Made by a program: the position numbers and the translations under genes. A model generated the notes under the pieces. The model was given only the letters and a program-made list of their open reading frames with translations. It was not told where the DNA came from and searched no databases. Source: an uncultured Flavobacteriales bacterium (lineage in GTDB: Bacteria; Bacteroidota; Bacteroidia; Flavobacteriales_D; Crocinitomicaceae). From it: 64,000 bases of DNA. The stretch is taken from NCBI GenBank assembly GCA_937973685.1, contig CALJKJ010000017.1, positions 62,001-126,000 of the forward strand, in the 5' to 3' direction. This document shows, piece after piece, positions 51,934 to 59,775 of the stretch (its first letter is position 1; each line of letters begins with the position of its first letter).

Positions 51934-53054
51934 TGTTAAAAATCCTCGATAAATATATCATACGGAAGTTTCTTACGACTTTTTTCTTCATGCTAGGGGT
52001 AATTATGCTCTTGGCGATGGTGTTTGATTTGGCTGAGCGCTTGTCCGATTTTATCGATAACAAAGCACCGCTTTCAGCGATTATTTTCGATTATTACCTC
52101 AACTTTTTAATATTCTACGGCAATACATTTTCATCGATGATTATTTTCATTTCCGTCATTTGGTTTACAGCAAAAATGGCGCAGGAAACAGAAATCATAC
52201 CGATGCTAAATAGCGGAAGACCTTTTTTACGAATCATTCGCCCGTACATGATTGCCGCTACTATATTGATGTTGATGTCGTTGGTATTGAATCACTTCGT
52301 TATTCCACGCTCGAATCGCGTTCGACTGGAATTTGAAGAAACATATTACAGGAATGATTTGGTTGTTGAAAATTACCGTGCTGAATACCCAGGTAATCAA
52401 TTTGTTCATTTTGGGTCGTATAGCGCATCAATGAACATGTTGAGTGATTTTCAGATTGAACAATACAACGACAAGAACGAATTGACACGCTTTTTGAAAG
52501 CACGCAATGCCATTGCAAAACCAGGTTCAAATCATTGGGTGTTGAAAGATTATTACGAGCGAATAGTTACTCCACCTGTAACAGTTAAAAATGAAATTGG
52601 TGAAACTGAAACACAATTTATTCCCGATAAAATCATTGAACGCCAATCAAAAGACACCGTTTTTCCTTTTAAAATAAACGAATTAGCCCAACGCGACAAC
52701 ATTGCGGAAGCCATGACATACACCGAGCTAACAGATTTTATTAAAAAAGAAAAGGGAAAAGGGAATTCAAAAGTGCCTAACTATGAAATTGAGTTACACC
52801 AGCGAACGAGTTATCCGTTTGCAACATATGTGTTGACATTAATTGGAGTAGCTGTTTCAAGTCGTAAAAAAAGAGGAGGAATTGGTATCAACATTGCAAT
52901 CGGATTGATTTTTGTCTTTATCTATATTTTCGCCATGAAAGTAACTACTGTCGCAGCGATTAAAATAGGTTTTCCACCCATTGCAGCAGTTTGGATTCCG
53001 AATGTTATTTTTGGACTTTTCGCCATTTATTTATACCGTAAAGCGCCTAAATGA
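51933..53054 (+). CDS. LptF/LptG family permease (YjgP/YjgQ)
   Basis: 373 residues with three N-terminal and three C-terminal membrane helices around a beta-jellyroll periplasmic domain (about 130-265), the layout of LptF/G. The start MLKILDKYIIRKFLTTFFFMLGVIMLLAMVF and the final helices (TYVLTLIGVAVSSRKKRGGIG) are typical. Together with LptB this permease lifts lipopolysaccharide from the inner membrane. It lacks lptB/lptC nearby. It is translationally coupled to tgt (one-base overlap) and to the DUF481 gene (ATGA overlap). I call it LptG-like but cannot separate F from G. Confidence 0.92.
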   Translation: MLKILDKYIIRKFLTTFFFMLGVIMLLAMVFDLAERLSDFIDNKAPLSAIIFDYYLNFLIFYGNTFSSMIIFISVIWFTAKMAQETEIIPMLNSGRPFLRIIRPYMIAATILMLMSLVLNHFVIPRSNRVRLEFEETYYRNDLVVENYRAEYPGNQFVHFGSYSASMNMLSDFQIEQYNDKNELTRFLKARNAIAKPGSNHWVLKDYYERIVTPPVTVKNEIGETETQFIPDKIIERQSKDTVFPFKINELAQRDNIAEAMTYTELTDFIKKEKGKGNSKVPNYEIELHQRTSYPFATYVLTLIGVAVSSRKKRGGIGINIAIGLIFVFIYIFAMKVTTVAAIKIGFPPIAAVWIPNVIFGLFAIYLYRKAPK

Positions 53055-53812
53055 TGAAACAGCTCGTTTTCATAGGACTTGTATTTTTAGGTGTAATGCC
53101 GCTTTCAGCTCAGATTGTTAATATTGAGAACAAACGCATTTATGATGATACTTCTGGTTGGAGTGGTAGTTTGGATGGCGGTTTCTCTGTAGTTCAAAAC
53201 GGACCTTTGTTTTATTCTGGGAACTTCCGACCACGTGTGCAATACAAAACACGAAAGAATTATTATTTGTTGTTGAGTGATATCTCTTACACGGGTTCTA
53301 AAAGTCAAACCTATGCCAACTCGGGGATGTCGCATTTTCGCTATGCACGTAGAATAAAAAATGGACCTTGGAAATGGGAATCGTTTGCACAAGTGCAATA
53401 CAATTTGATGTTGAATCAAAAAATAAGAACATTAGCAGGAACAGGCTTGCGCTGGAAGTTTATTGATACCAATAATTGTCGTTTTTTTGTTGGGTCTTCG
53501 CTTTTTGCTGAATACGAGGAATTACAATCGGATGGTGTGATCAATACAGATGTGCGCTGGAGTAATTATTTGAGTTGGTTCATCAACTTGAAAAGTGGTT
53601 TTTCATTTACTGCAGTAACTTATTTTCAACCTGTTTTGAATCGGATGAAAGATATGCGTTTTTCTGGGCAATATTCAATTGGAATGGCTGTTTCAAAACG
53701 AGTTGACATGCGATTTGAATACAATATCTTTTACGATAGCAATCCTCCTACTACGATAAGGAAAATGGTGTTTAGTACGTCCGCTGGATTTCGAATCAAA
53801 TTAGGCGAATAA
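53051..53812 (+). CDS. DUF481 family outer-membrane barrel protein
   Basis: 253 residues. Signal peptide (MMKQLVFIGLVFLGVMPLSAQ) then a beta barrel of about 12 strands: NIENKRIYDDTSGWSGSLDGG, YYLLLSDISYTGSKSQTYANSG, FMHFRYA-type repeats, RTLAGTGLRWKFIDT and the aromatic end MVFSTSAGFRIKLGE. DUF481 proteins are salt-induced or channel-like outer-membrane proteins of uncertain role. Last gene of the tgt-lptG-DUF481 operon; its stop directly abuts that of the converging MutS2 gene. Confidence 0.85.
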   Translation: MMKQLVFIGLVFLGVMPLSAQIVNIENKRIYDDTSGWSGSLDGGFSVVQNGPLFYSGNFRPRVQYKTRKNYYLLLSDISYTGSKSQTYANSGMSHFRYARRIKNGPWKWESFAQVQYNLMLNQKIRTLAGTGLRWKFIDTNNCRFFVGSSLFAEYEELQSDGVINTDVRWSNYLSWFINLKSGFSFTAVTYFQPVLNRMKDMRFSGQYSIGMAVSKRVDMRFEYNIFYDSNPPTTIRKMVFSTSAGFRIKLGE

Positions 53813-55939
53813 TTAGCTTATCCACATCAGTTTTTCACGTTCAACTTTCAAACGCATAAATCCAAAAGTGACGGTCAATAAATGCCCTTTTATTTCTTCA
53901 ACAGTTCCACTTTGACGCGTTTCAATCATTTTCACTGTCGACCCAACCACAATTTTATCGCGTTGGTAATTATCAACAACTACTACTTTTTTTGCGTTTT
54001 TTCGAATCGGTTTAGCTACAGTAGGCTTCATTAATTCCACCTTTCGTTTTGCTTCATCAATTTTCGCCTTTTCAACCATTAAGTACTTGCGAACTTCTTC
54101 CAATAACGATTTATTTGCGTCTTTTTTTCTAGTGGTTGTTTGGTAACGGTCAATGAACGACTTCATTTTTTTACCCGTGTTTAAAAAGATATTGTTGCGC
54201 TCGATGAAGTCTTGTTGTGTTTTGAGACGTTCTTCAAACTTATCTTTTCTTTCTTGATAAGAAATCCGTGCTTTTTCGGCTAATTCTTGCGCTTCAATGT
54301 GTTCGTTGTTCAAGCGTTGCAAGTACATTTTTTCACGGTTCAATTCGCTCAATAGCTTGTCCATATTGATGCGTTCGCCATCAAGTTTCCCCTTAGCTTT
54401 TTCAATTAAGTCTATTGGTATGCCGTTCATTTGAGCAACTTCAAACGTAAATGAACTCCCAGGTTGACCGATTGAAAATTTGTACAATGGCGCAAGCGTT
54501 TCGGTATTGAACAGCATACAACCATTGATTGCATTCGTTAATCGGTCTGCACGTAATTTGATCGTTGCGTAATGTGTTGTAATGACAGCGTAGGATTTTT
54601 TCTGGTACAATTCTTCGAAAAATACTTCTGCTAATGCACCGCCCAATTCTGGATCGGATCCTGTTCCAAACTCATCCAACAACAACAAAGTGCGTTTATT
54701 GGCAACGTTTAAAAAATGCTTCATCCGTTTTAATCGGTACGAATATGTGCTCAATTCATTTTCAATGGATTGATTATCACCAATATCACTCAATACTTGT
54801 TGAAAAAAACAAAATTTGCTGTTTTGGTGCACAGGAATGAGCAATCCTGATTGAAGCATCAGTTGCAACAACCCAATTGTTTTTAAGGTAATCGATTTTC
54901 CGCCAGCATTTGGACCAGAAATCACCAACATTCTACTCGTTGGTTCAAGCGATAGCGATTGCGGGAGTGTTATTTTCCCTTGAGCTTTGTTGCTACGCCA
55001 CAAGATAGGGTGGAAAGCATCAATTAATTCAATGCGTGTAGATCGGACGATTCCAGGTAAATTCGCGTTTAATTCGATCGCTAATTTTGTCTTGGAATGT
55101 ATGAAATCGAGTTCCACTAACAGCGTTTGATAGGCTTCAATTAATGGAAGGTGATGAGCAATTTCTTTTGTTAATGCTTGAAGAATTCTGAAAATTTCTT
55201 TGCGTTCATCGTCCAATAACAATTCCATTTCGTTGTTCAACGGAACATTGATCGCTGGTTCAATGAACGTTAGACTTCCAGTTTTCGACGATCCGACAAC
55301 TGCTCCTCCAATTTTGCGTTTGTGAGTCGATTGAACAGTTAAAACACGGCGTTCGTTGACAAAAGCTTCTTTGGTTTCGCCCAACCATCCTTCTTTAATG
55401 TGTTTCCGCAATTCTTTTTCAAAGTTCTTATTGATTTGATTGCGAATTTTACCAATTTGTTGACGTATTTGTGCCAATTCTGCCGAAGCATCGTCTTTGA
55501 TGTTTCCTTTTCTGTCGAAGACTTTATCAATAGATTCGATTAATTCGCGTGTAAAGTAGACATTGCTTAATAATTCACACAATTGCGGATAATCTTGCGT
55601 TCGTTTGTCAAAGAAAACGATAATGGTATTGACCAAATCAGATGCGCGTGTAATTCGAACAAAACCTTCTTGTTGCAAAACGGAATTGTGGACAGGAAGT
55701 AATTTTATTTCAGTTAGTAATTCGTCAAAGTCAAGCGCAGGAAACGACTCGCCTTCCGTTCGTATTTGTTTGAATTCATTCAGCCGAAGCAGCTGTTTTT
55801 CGATGTCGTCAAAATTGTTCGAAGGAGTTAACGCTTCCAACCGTTTACGCGCAGAAGGTCCAATTGCAAATTGCATCAACCAATTCCGAATTTCATCGAA
55901 TTCTAAATCGCGTAAAGTTTGATCATCAAAACCTTTCAT
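53813..55939 (-). CDS. mutS2: MutS2 family ATPase lacking the Smr nuclease domain
   Basis: 708 residues. The MutS core is intact: GPNAGGKSITLKTIGLLQLM (Walker A near residue 345), NELSTYSYRLKRMKHF, LLLDEFGTGSDPELGGALAEV (Walker B) and VITTHYATIKLRA, then a long coiled coil (about 510-640, rich in Lys/Glu) and a KOW-like end (KIVVGSTVKMIETRQSGTVEEIKG). MutS2 usually continues into an Smr endonuclease domain (total about 780), which is absent; the frame simply stops after KLMWIS. Roles proposed for MutS2 are suppression of recombination and rescue of collided ribosomes. Whether this form cuts nucleic acid is doubtful. Confidence 0.9.
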   Translation of the reverse strand: MKGFDDQTLRDLEFDEIRNWLMQFAIGPSARKRLEALTPSNNFDDIEKQLLRLNEFKQIRTEGESFPALDFDELLTEIKLLPVHNSVLQQEGFVRITRASDLVNTIIVFFDKRTQDYPQLCELLSNVYFTRELIESIDKVFDRKGNIKDDASAELAQIRQQIGKIRNQINKNFEKELRKHIKEGWLGETKEAFVNERRVLTVQSTHKRKIGGAVVGSSKTGSLTFIEPAINVPLNNEMELLLDDERKEIFRILQALTKEIAHHLPLIEAYQTLLVELDFIHSKTKLAIELNANLPGIVRSTRIELIDAFHPILWRSNKAQGKITLPQSLSLEPTSRMLVISGPNAGGKSITLKTIGLLQLMLQSGLLIPVHQNSKFCFFQQVLSDIGDNQSIENELSTYSYRLKRMKHFLNVANKRTLLLLDEFGTGSDPELGGALAEVFFEELYQKKSYAVITTHYATIKLRADRLTNAINGCMLFNTETLAPLYKFSIGQPGSSFTFEVAQMNGIPIDLIEKAKGKLDGERINMDKLLSELNREKMYLQRLNNEHIEAQELAEKARISYQERKDKFEERLKTQQDFIERNNIFLNTGKKMKSFIDRYQTTTRKKDANKSLLEEVRKYLMVEKAKIDEAKRKVELMKPTVAKPIRKNAKKVVVVDNYQRDKIVVGSTVKMIETRQSGTVEEIKGHLLTVTFGFMRLKVEREKLMWIS

Positions 55940-56003
55940 GCTGTAAAAATAGCTATTTGTATCAGGAACAAATGAAATTCAAAAGAGTTTTGTCGCTTGG
56001 TGA

Positions 56004-56031
56004 TTGTTTTCTTTATTATTCGTTAATTTTG
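56004..56031 (+). promoter_or_regulatory. Promoter for xth
   Basis: TTG (56004-56006), 17 bases, TAATTTTG (56024-56031); both Bacteroidota boxes, ending 15 bases before the ATG at 56047. Confidence 0.6.
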
Positions 56032-56046
56032 TTTCAAATACAACTC

Positions 56047-56811
56047 ATGAAAATTATCTCTTTTAACGTCAATGGAATTCGTGCAATAGCAGGAAAAAGC
56101 TTTATTCCAGATATGCAGTCATTAGCAATCGATGTCATTTGTTTGCAAGAAACGAAGGCTTCTGTTGATCAAGTAAAAGAAACAGTTGCACCATTAAACA
56201 TGCCGTTTGTGTATGCAAATGAGGCTACAAAAAAAGGATATTCCGGCACTGCAATTTTATCAAAAACAGAACCGTTATCTGTCGTTTATGACATGGGTAT
56301 CGAAGCACACGACAACGAAGGAAGAGTCATTGCAGCAGAGTTTGATGCATTTTTTTTGGTGACTGTTTACGTTCCTAATTCTGGAAGTGAATTGTTGCGT
56401 TTACCATACAGACAAACTTGGGATGCAGATTTCCTCGCTTACTTGAAGCAGTTGGAAGTTTCAAAACCAGTGGTTGTATGTGGTGATTTTAATGTTGCAC
56501 ACAAAGCAATTGATTTGGCACGTCCAAAACAAAATTACAACAAAGCAGCTGGTTTCATGCAAGAAGAAATCGATGGCATGGATGCGTTTCATCAAGCTGG
56601 ATTAATCGATTCTTGGCGTGCTAAAAAAGGTGATGAGGTGAAATACACGTGGTGGAGTTACCGAGCAGGTGCTCGTCAGAAAAATATTGGCTGGCGGATT
56701 GATTACTTTTTAGTGAGTGAAGCGTTTTTACCGCAAGTAGCCGAAGCGACTATTCACAATGAAATTCTAGGTTCTGATCATTGCCCTGTAGGCATCGAAA
56801 TTGCATTGTAA
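56047..56811 (+). CDS. xth: Exodeoxyribonuclease III / AP endonuclease (Xth)
   Basis: 254 residues. It cleaves abasic sites and removes 3'-blocking groups during base-excision repair. MKIISFNVNGIRAIAGK, CLQETKAS (catalytic Glu), GYSGTAILSK, VYVPNSGSELLRLPYR, VVCGDFNVAH (Asp-Asn pair), IDSWRAKKGDEVKYTWWSYRAGARQKN and GSDHCPVGIEI (Asp-His dyad) are all present. The start at 56047 is canonical for the family and sits behind a good promoter; an in-frame ATG at 55864 runs through the MutS2 start region and is rejected. Confidence 0.96.
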   Translation: MKIISFNVNGIRAIAGKSFIPDMQSLAIDVICLQETKASVDQVKETVAPLNMPFVYANEATKKGYSGTAILSKTEPLSVVYDMGIEAHDNEGRVIAAEFDAFFLVTVYVPNSGSELLRLPYRQTWDADFLAYLKQLEVSKPVVVCGDFNVAHKAIDLARPKQNYNKAAGFMQEEIDGMDAFHQAGLIDSWRAKKGDEVKYTWWSYRAGARQKNIGWRIDYFLVSEAFLPQVAEATIHNEILGSDHCPVGIEIAL

Positions 56812-56912
56812 ACCGACACGGCTGAATGAGCGTTTGAATTTGTTAAAAACGTGTTCATTTCCTCTTAGTAATTAAAATTTGTTTTTTTCTTCCAAAAGGA
56901 AAATAGCTTCGT

Positions 56913-56920
56913 TATCTTTG
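56913..56920 (+). promoter_or_regulatory. -7 element for dnaB
   Basis: TATCTTTG, only five bases before the ATG at 56926. Transcription from it would begin at or near that start codon, so either the mRNA is leaderless or translation starts further in. Confidence 0.5.
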
Positions 56921-56925
56921 TAAAT

Positions 56926-58503
56926 ATGGAAGAGCAACAATCAGGGAATCCAAGAAGAACACCAACCAGAAATAAAAATGTGATCGCAACAATAGCAAAT
57001 GAAATGGGGCGTATACCTCCTCAAGCTGTTGATGTTGAAAAAGCGGTGCTTGGTGCGATGATGTTGGATAAAAATGCGGTAACTGATACCATTGATATGT
57101 TATCGGAAAACAGTTTTTATGATCCCAAACACCAATTCATTTACGGTGCTATCCGCGATTTATTTGGAACGTCTAATCCCATCGATTTATTAACCGTTAC
57201 GCAACGTTTAAAAGAAAAAGGTGAATTAGAAGGCGCTGGAGGTGTTGTTTACATTTCCTCGTTAACCAATGGTGTTGCTTCGTCTGCTCACATCGAATTT
57301 CACGCCCGAATTATTTCTCAAAAATACATTCAACGTGAAATTATCCGCATGTGTTCGGAGACCTTGCGCGATGCATATGATGAAACAACAGATGTCTTTG
57401 ACTTGTTGACGAAGGCGGAAGGTGCTTTGTTTGGAATTGCTGAAAACAACATGAAAAAGTCGATTGCAACCATGAATACGGTTGTGAGTGATGCCATTCG
57501 TGAAATTGAAATCGCCTCAAAAAATAGCGAAGGTCTTTCTGGAGTTCCTACTGGATTCAGAGGTTTAGATGCCTTAACTTCTGGTTGGCAACGTTCTGAT
57601 ATGATTGTCATTGCAGCGCGACCTGCGATGGGAAAAACTGCTTTTGTATTATCAATGGCACGCAATACGGCGGTTGATTACAACATGGGAGTTGCCGTTT
57701 TCTCTCTTGAGATGTCAAGCGTCCAATTAGTGAAACGTTTGATAGCTTCCGAAGCACGTATTTCTGCAGAAAAATTAAGAAAAGGAAACTTAGAAGATTA
57801 CGAGTTTCAACAATTATATTCACGCGTTTCTAAGTTATCGACAGCTCCTATTTACATTGATGACACACCAGGTTTGTCGGTTTTCGATTTACGTGCAAAA
57901 TGCCGTCGCTTGAAAATGCAATACGACATTCAATTAGTCATCATTGATTACTTGCAATTGATGTCAGCGGGTGGTGGTAAAGGAACTGGAAATCGTGAAC
58001 AAGAAATTTCAACGATCTCACGTTCGATTAAAGAAATAGCCAAAGAATTAAACATCCCCGTTATTGCTTTGTCTCAGCTGAGTCGTTCGGTTGAAACACG
58101 TGGTGGTGACAAACGCCCGGTGCTTTCCGATTTACGTGAATCTGGTGCGATTGAGCAAGATGCAGATATTGTAAGTTTCTTGTACCGTCCAGAATATTAC
58201 GGTTTGTTACAAGCGGAAGACGGTTCATCGAATCAAGGAGTAGGAGAAGTGATCATTGCTAAACACAGAAATGGTGCTTTGGATACTGTTCGTATGCGTT
58301 TCGTTGGTCAGTATGCGCGTTTTGAAAATTTTGAAGACACGTACAATACAACTGGTGGTGATTTTGATCCAAAATCAACTGGAGCGGGAATGTCCGTTAA
58401 CCGAAGTTTCGATGATGTCCACACCATTACGAAAGGAAGTAACATGAATAACGTTGTGGATGACGACGAAGATTTTATGCTCAATTCGGAAACGCCTTTT
58501 TAA
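56926..58503 (+). CDS. dnaB: Replicative DNA helicase DnaB
   Basis: 525 residues. The N-terminal domain starts near IPPQAVDVEKAVLGAMMLDKNAV, and the RecA-like helicase domain holds MIVIAARPAMGKTAFVLSMA (Walker A), VFSLEMSSVQLVKRL, VIIDYLQLMSAGGG (Walker B) and ALSQLSRSVETRGGDKRPVLSDLRESGAIEQDADIV (motif IV and arginine finger area). It unwinds DNA at the fork as a hexamer. A low-complexity tail of about 60 residues follows. The first 30 residues are basic and look disordered; because the promoter lies so close, a start at the internal Met (MGRIPPQAVD) remains possible. The next gene follows 15 bases later. Confidence 0.96.
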   Translation: MEEQQSGNPRRTPTRNKNVIATIANEMGRIPPQAVDVEKAVLGAMMLDKNAVTDTIDMLSENSFYDPKHQFIYGAIRDLFGTSNPIDLLTVTQRLKEKGELEGAGGVVYISSLTNGVASSAHIEFHARIISQKYIQREIIRMCSETLRDAYDETTDVFDLLTKAEGALFGIAENNMKKSIATMNTVVSDAIREIEIASKNSEGLSGVPTGFRGLDALTSGWQRSDMIVIAARPAMGKTAFVLSMARNTAVDYNMGVAVFSLEMSSVQLVKRLIASEARISAEKLRKGNLEDYEFQQLYSRVSKLSTAPIYIDDTPGLSVFDLRAKCRRLKMQYDIQLVIIDYLQLMSAGGGKGTGNREQEISTISRSIKEIAKELNIPVIALSQLSRSVETRGGDKRPVLSDLRESGAIEQDADIVSFLYRPEYYGLLQAEDGSSNQGVGEVIIAKHRNGALDTVRMRFVGQYARFENFEDTYNTTGGDFDPKSTGAGMSVNRSFDDVHTITKGSNMNNVVDDDEDFMLNSETPF

Positions 58504-58518
58504 TTCGAAATTGAATTT

Positions 58519-59772
58519 ATGAAAATCTCCTTGCTTGTTTTATTTCTGTTTCTAGCTAAATTAGTTAGTGCGAGCGCCCTTCTTGTTCCGATGGATGAGC
58601 GCCAAACAAATCATTTGAAAGCATATGGTTTGTCGTATTGGGTGCTCAACAATCAAGTTACGTTGGAATGGTTGTTGAATTACCGAGGAGGATCGTTCTT
58701 ATTTCCCAATTTACAAAACATCGAAGAGGAATTAATCGTTCGTGGAATAAGTTACGAGGTGATTACGGATGGTCAAGCAAATGCAATAAAAAATCAAATT
58801 GCTGACCCAGCAACCAATATGGAAGTGGTCCAGTTAGAGAAATCGCCTAAAATTGCTGTTTATTCCCCTAGTAGTGCACTTCCTTGGGACGATGCAGTTA
58901 CGATGGTGTTGGATTATGCTGAGATTCCTTACGAAAAACTATACGACAAAGAAATCATCCAAGGCAATTTACCAAAATACGATTGGTTGCACTTGCATCA
59001 CGAAGATTTTACGGGTCAATACGGTAAGTTTTACGTGACGTTTAGAGATGCGCCTTGGTACCGACAACAAGTTGCTGATGCAGAAAAACAGGCGCAGGAA
59101 CTCGGTTTTTCCAAAGTCTCACAATTGAAATTAGCTGTTGCGAATAGCATCCGGAATTTTGTGCTTGGTGGTGGATTTTTGTTTACCATGTGTAGCGGAA
59201 CAGACAGCTTCGACATTGCATTAGCAGCGCACAACACTGATATTTGTGAAAGCATGTTTGATGGCGACCGATGCGATCCAAATTGTCAATCCAAATTGGA
59301 TTTTAACAATACCTTTGCCTTTGAAAATTTCACATTGGTTCAAGAGCCATTGATTTATGAGTATTCGAATATCGATGGAACTGATTTGCACCGCATACCC
59401 GAAAACCAAGATGTTTTTACCTTATTTGATTTCTCCGCAAAATGGGACATCGTCCCAACTATGTTGACGCAATGCCACACGGATGTGATTAGCGGTTTCA
59501 TGGGACAAACAACAGATTTTAGAAAGGATTTAATCAAATCCAACGTGCTTATTCTAGGCGAAAGTAATAGTTTGAAAACAGCGCGTTACATTCATGGAGA
59601 ATTGGGACAAGGAACATGGACGTTTTATGGTGGACATGATCCGGAAGATTACCAACACAAGGTCGGTGATCCTCCAACAGATTTAAACCTTCATCCAAAT
59701 TCACCTGGCTATCGCTTGATTTTGAATAACATTTTGTTCCCCGCTGCAAAAAAACAAAAACGTAAGACATAG
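58519..59772 (+). CDS. Secreted glutamine amidotransferase-like protein (the Bacteroidota 'asparagine synthetase B' family)
   Basis: 417 residues with a signal peptide (MKISLLVLFLFLAKLVSASA). Orthologues in Bacteroidota genomes are often labelled asparagine synthetase B, but the sequence has neither the N-terminal Cys of a class II amidotransferase nor an SGGxDS synthetase motif. Instead a class-I-like fold seems present: KIAVYSPSSALPWDDAVTMVLDYAEIPYEKLYD, YDWLHLHHEDFTGQYG and FVLGGGFLFTMCSGTDSFDIAL, with a Cys in the nucleophile-elbow-like position, then FYGGHDPEDYQH near the end. Export makes asparagine synthesis unlikely; an envelope or surface role is inferred. It follows dnaB closely, a linkage I recall in this group. 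Confidence 0.8.
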   Translation: MKISLLVLFLFLAKLVSASALLVPMDERQTNHLKAYGLSYWVLNNQVTLEWLLNYRGGSFLFPNLQNIEEELIVRGISYEVITDGQANAIKNQIADPATNMEVVQLEKSPKIAVYSPSSALPWDDAVTMVLDYAEIPYEKLYDKEIIQGNLPKYDWLHLHHEDFTGQYGKFYVTFRDAPWYRQQVADAEKQAQELGFSKVSQLKLAVANSIRNFVLGGGFLFTMCSGTDSFDIALAAHNTDICESMFDGDRCDPNCQSKLDFNNTFAFENFTLVQEPLIYEYSNIDGTDLHRIPENQDVFTLFDFSAKWDIVPTMLTQCHTDVISGFMGQTTDFRKDLIKSNVLILGESNSLKTARYIHGELGQGTWTFYGGHDPEDYQHKVGDPPTDLNLHPNSPGYRLILNNILFPAAKKQKRKT

Positions 59773-59775
59773 AAA

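Noticed and set aside
55864..56046. Longer Xth with 61 extra residues
   Set aside because: The extension runs antisense to the MutS2 start and includes the xth promoter; Xth begins MKIISFNVNG.
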